DNA of 17,496 bases from Legionellaceae bacterium (lineage in GTDB: Bacteria; Pseudomonadota; Gammaproteobacteria; Legionellales; Legionellaceae), in the NCBI GenBank assembly GCA_947504795.1, contig CANNJG010000024.1, positions 1-17,496 on the forward strand. Direction: 5' to 3'. Numbering within the stretch: position 1 is the stretch's first letter; each line of letters opens with the position of its first letter. Below are positions 15,918-17,496 of the stretch, piece by piece. The position numbers and the translations under genes were made by a program. The notes under the pieces are model-generated. The model did not search any database and was not told where the DNA came from. It saw nothing but the letters and a program-made list of their open reading frames with translations.

Positions 15918-15981
15918 TAGAAATTCTACGTGAACGTTGCAGGCGCGCACCCATTCACGCAGAGGTTTTGATTATTACGAA

Positions 15982-16398
15982 TCACTTACACATTGAAGGT
16001 CGATACACTGCTTTTAAAGTGCCATCCGTGCAATTCCAACTGATTTGTCCTGCTTTCGAGACTTTAGGCCGGAAAATAATCGTGCCATCGCCCGCCAATG
16101 CTGTAAATCCAACCGTAATAGCGCCAGTCATATGGTCAATTCGCACAAACGCTACATTTTCGGTGACTGCAGGACTCTGATATCCTTGGCCAATGACATT
16201 CTGTTCTTCACCGCTGTGCATCAGTAGCGCTTCAGCTACCACTAATTTAGCACTGGTTGCTAGGGTTAATCCTTCTGTCACTCGAGCACGCACCACATAA
16301 TGCCGATAAGCCGGGATGGCACACGTCGCCAAAATACCAACAATCATGACTGTTACCATCAACTCTATTAATGTGAATCCTCTTATGATGCTTTTCAT
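15982..16398 (-). CDS. pilA: Type IV pilin precursor, PilA/PilE type
   Basis: The product is a 138-residue prepilin. The short positive leader MKSIIRG is followed by FTLIELMVTVMIVGILA, the class III signal cut by prepilin peptidase PilD between Gly7 and Phe8; Glu12 is the conserved Glu5 of the mature pilin. A hydrophobic N-terminal helix leads to a small globular domain, ending with a cysteine pair (Cys123 and Cys137) that would close the usual C-terminal disulfide loop. This fits a major type IVa pilin rather than a type II pseudopilin. The ATG has AGGA 7-8 bases upstream. It stands alone: no pilB, pilC or pilD is nearby. It is divergent from the bolA-like gene, and the intervening 92 bases carry a symmetrical candidate promoter pair. 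The family is certain; major versus minor pilin is inferred. Confidence 0.92.
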   Translation of the reverse strand: MKSIIRGFTLIELMVTVMIVGILATCAIPAYRHYVVRARVTEGLTLATSAKLVVAEALLMHSGEEQNVIGQGYQSPAVTENVAFVRIDHMTGAITVGFTALAGDGTIIFRPKVSKAGQISWNCTDGTLKAVYRPSMCK

Positions 16399-16426
16399 TC
16401 TTAATCCTAGGGCATTTAAAGGTATT

Positions 16427-16459
16427 GAGTATAAAACGAGTTGGGGGTGATGTATACTC
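16427..16459. promoter_or_regulatory. Symmetrical TATACT pair between pilA and the BolA gene
   Basis: GAGTATA (16427-16433) and TATACTC (16453-16459) are exact inverted copies 19 bases apart. Each arm contains TATACT, a good -10 box, reading outward: towards the BolA gene on the plus strand and towards pilA on the minus strand. For pilA a 4-of-6 -35 (TATACA, minus strand, 16456-16451) lies 17 bases away; the matching plus-strand -35 is poor. It may be a pair of back-to-back promoters or a regulator site. Confidence 0.35.
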
Positions 16460-16490
16460 TATCGTCTCATAAATTTATAAGTGTTTTAAC

Positions 16491-16811
16491 ATGGATACTC
16501 GTTATCAACGTATCAAAAAAAATCTAACGGAAACGCTAAAACCGAGCGTCTTGGAGATTATGGACGAATCGAATACTCATCGGGTGCCCGTGGGTGCTGA
16601 ATCTCATTTCAAAGTAACGATCGTTGCATCGAAATTTATCGGACTCAGCCGCGTCGCTCGACACCAACTGGTTCATCACAGCGTACAACAAGAATTAACA
16701 ACCGGATTACATGCACTCAGTCTAGCCTTGTATACCCCTGAAGAATGGGCTAGACAACCCACTCAAATTGCTTCGCCTCCCTGTCAACACAACGCTCAAA
16801 GAGAGTCGTAA
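16491..16811 (+). CDS. bolA: BolA family protein
   Basis: BolA proteins are small cytoplasmic proteins with a KH-like class II fold; they partner monothiol glutaredoxins in iron-sulfur cluster handling, and BolA itself affects cell shape and stress responses. The 106-residue product has the family core: an N-terminal helix, then GAESHFKVTIVASKF at about 35-49, SRVARHQLVHHSVQQEL with the conserved RH pair at 57-58, and the end of the fold HALSLALYTPEEW (about 73-86). The last 20 residues are a polar tail without family features. The ATG at 16491 lacks a strong ribosome site. The gene is divergent from pilA and nearly touches the decayed tail copy that converges from the right. BolA rather than the shorter YrbA/IbaG type is favoured by the ESHF motif and length. 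Confidence 0.92.
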   Translation: MDTRYQRIKKNLTETLKPSVLEIMDESNTHRVPVGAESHFKVTIVASKFIGLSRVARHQLVHHSVQQELTTGLHALSLALYTPEEWARQPTQIASPPCQHNAQRES

Positions 16812-16812
16812 T

Positions 16813-16997
16813 CTATTCGCACCCCAGACCTTTTCTCTGCAAGTGTTCTCCGGCATCATGAAATTCTGAATCCGAATCTTCCTCTTCAGACAATTAAGCC
16901 TAACGCTCATTCGGTCTCACTCCACATTCGAATCTCGGTTTAAATCAACTTCTAAGCGGTCAAGCTTAAGGCCACCTAATTCACGTAAGGCGTCATG
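16813..16997 (-). pseudogene. Frameshifted second copy of the acidic tail of the neighbouring gene
   Basis: Directly after the stop of the upstream membrane-protein gene, other frames of the same strand encode a second version of its tail. Segment one (16997 to 16917) reads HDALRELGGLKLDRLEVD then a short run to a stop, matching IDALRALGGVKLEP of the intact gene. Segment two, in another frame (16893 to 16813), reads LSEEEDSDSEFHDAGEHL then a short end, matching LSEEEDDLEFHDAIEGL. DNA similarity supports this: an 18-base exact match (16864-16881 and 17074-17091) and a 16-of-17 match (16964-16980 and 17109-17125). It is either a decayed extension of the gene, once carrying two tail repeats, or the remnant of a tandem paralogue. 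It has no start or ribosome site of its own. Confidence 0.75.
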
Positions 16998-17496
16998 TTG
17001 ATGGTTTGTCGGGCAGAAGACCTTCTATGGCATCGTGAAACTCTAAATCATCTTCCTCTTCGCTGAGCGCCAGTTCTGAATCCGAATCTTCATCTACGAA
17101 GGGCTCCAGCTTAACGCCACCTAATGCACGCAAGGCATCAATTAGCGATAAATGTTCATCTGCAAATTGAAACAATTGCCAGTGTTCATAATTACTCCCA
17201 TGACACCCTATGTTTTTACACAATAAGACAATCAATCCAATGAGTGTAAGCATACAAAACACATTCAATACAAGATTATAACCATCAACATGATGCTGAT
17301 ACTCGTTATAAACCTTTTCCAGTATTTGATTTCGTTCTTGAATATATTTAGCAAGTGCCGTATTTGCAGCTGTTACTTCATCCTCTGAGGAGTGCAATGA
17401 AATTCCGATGTTTTCAATCTCTTTTTCGAATTCTTCCAATACTTTCAAGAGTTGCTTATGTACTTCTGTAAATGTTTCATTCGATTCTGAGCGAAG
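16993..17496 (-). CDS. Coiled-coil membrane protein with acidic C-terminus, 5'-partial
   Basis: I do not recognise this protein. The frame stays open to the window edge, so the N-terminus is missing; 167 residues are visible. The TTG at 17448 is not a convincing start because the same helical, Glu/Lys/Gln-rich pattern continues upstream of it. Residues about 1-70 look like a coiled coil (heptad-like, rich in Glu, Lys and Asn). One membrane segment follows at about 74-93 (NLVLNVFCMLTLIGLIVLLC). A cytosolic or luminal tail then contains DALRALGG and a strongly acidic stretch at about 131-154 (EDSDSELALSEEEDDLEF), ending in LLPDKPST. Coiled coil plus membrane segment plus a C-terminal glutamate block is a layout seen in Dot/Icm effectors of Legionella and Coxiella, but this is an analogy. 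A second, broken copy of the tail follows the stop. Confidence 0.7.
   Translation of the reverse strand, partial: LRSESNETFTEVHKQLLKVLEEFEKEIENIGISLHSSEDEVTAANTALAKYIQERNQILEKVYNEYQHHVDGYNLVLNVFCMLTLIGLIVLLCKNIGCHGSNYEHWQLFQFADEHLSLIDALRALGGVKLEPFVDEDSDSELALSEEEDDLEFHDAIEGLLPDKPST

Noticed and set aside
15918..15981. Possible terminator between pfp and pilA (CGTGAA/TTCACG arms at 15929-15934 and 15954-15959)
   Set aside because: The stem is only six bases with a 19-base loop and no T-run on either strand; too weak to annotate.
15905..16227. Plus-strand open frames opposite the prepilin gene
   Set aside because: They are antisense to a gene with a clear class III signal peptide and ribosome site.
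16722..16910. Minus-strand 62-codon frame reading through the end of the BolA gene
   Set aside because: It is a third frame of the decayed tail copy running into the antisense of the BolA gene, with no family features.
1..17496. A defence island, CRISPR array, toxin-antitoxin pair or prophage
   Set aside because: No regular repeat-spacer pattern, transposase, integrase, nuclease or small antitoxin-like gene was seen; nearly every intact gene belongs to a known conserved family.

Overview
The window looks like the chromosome of a gammaproteobacterium close to the Legionellales (Legionella/Coxiella group). The clues are a gspL-gspM pair separated from the other type II secretion genes (as known for Legionella lspLM), a BarA/LetS-type hybrid sensor kinase, a pyrophosphate-dependent phosphofructokinase, and a coiled-coil membrane protein with an acidic tail at the right edge. 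The order is inferred from gene content only. No rRNA, tRNA, CRISPR array, IS element or prophage gene was seen.

Layout. 1-3489 (+): a tripartite drug-efflux operon: outer-membrane channel (5' end outside the window), DHA2-type MFS pump and HlyD/EmrA-type adaptor. 3572-6265 (-): gspM and gspL (overlapping, inner-membrane platform of the type II secretion system) and, upstream of them, an MltB-type lytic transglycosylase. 6266-6860: about 600 bases without a convincing gene, holding a REP-like set of palindromes. 6861-10118 (+): lepA-lepB-rnc, a compact operon for translation, signal-peptide cleavage and RNA processing, without era after it. 10146-11850 (-): gltX followed by a DUF1840 gene. 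11923-15917 (+): a BarA/LetS-type kinase with pfp starting two bases after it. 15982-16398 (-): a lone type IV prepilin. 16491-16811 (+): a BolA-family protein. 16813-17496 (-): a 5'-truncated membrane protein with an acidic C-terminus, followed by a frameshifted second copy of its own tail.

How the genes work together. Most of the window is conserved housekeeping and envelope machinery. The efflux operon forms one pump across both membranes. GspL/GspM and the pilin belong to the related type II secretion and type IV pilus systems. The kinase-pfp pair places a glycolytic enzyme directly behind the sensor of a pathway that in relatives controls CsrA, a regulator of carbon metabolism and virulence. 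I see no clearly new multi-gene system. The least ordinary parts are the right edge (possible secreted effector with a duplicated, decayed acidic tail), the kinase-pfp coupling, and several palindromes between genes. Start codons are often GTG or TTG.
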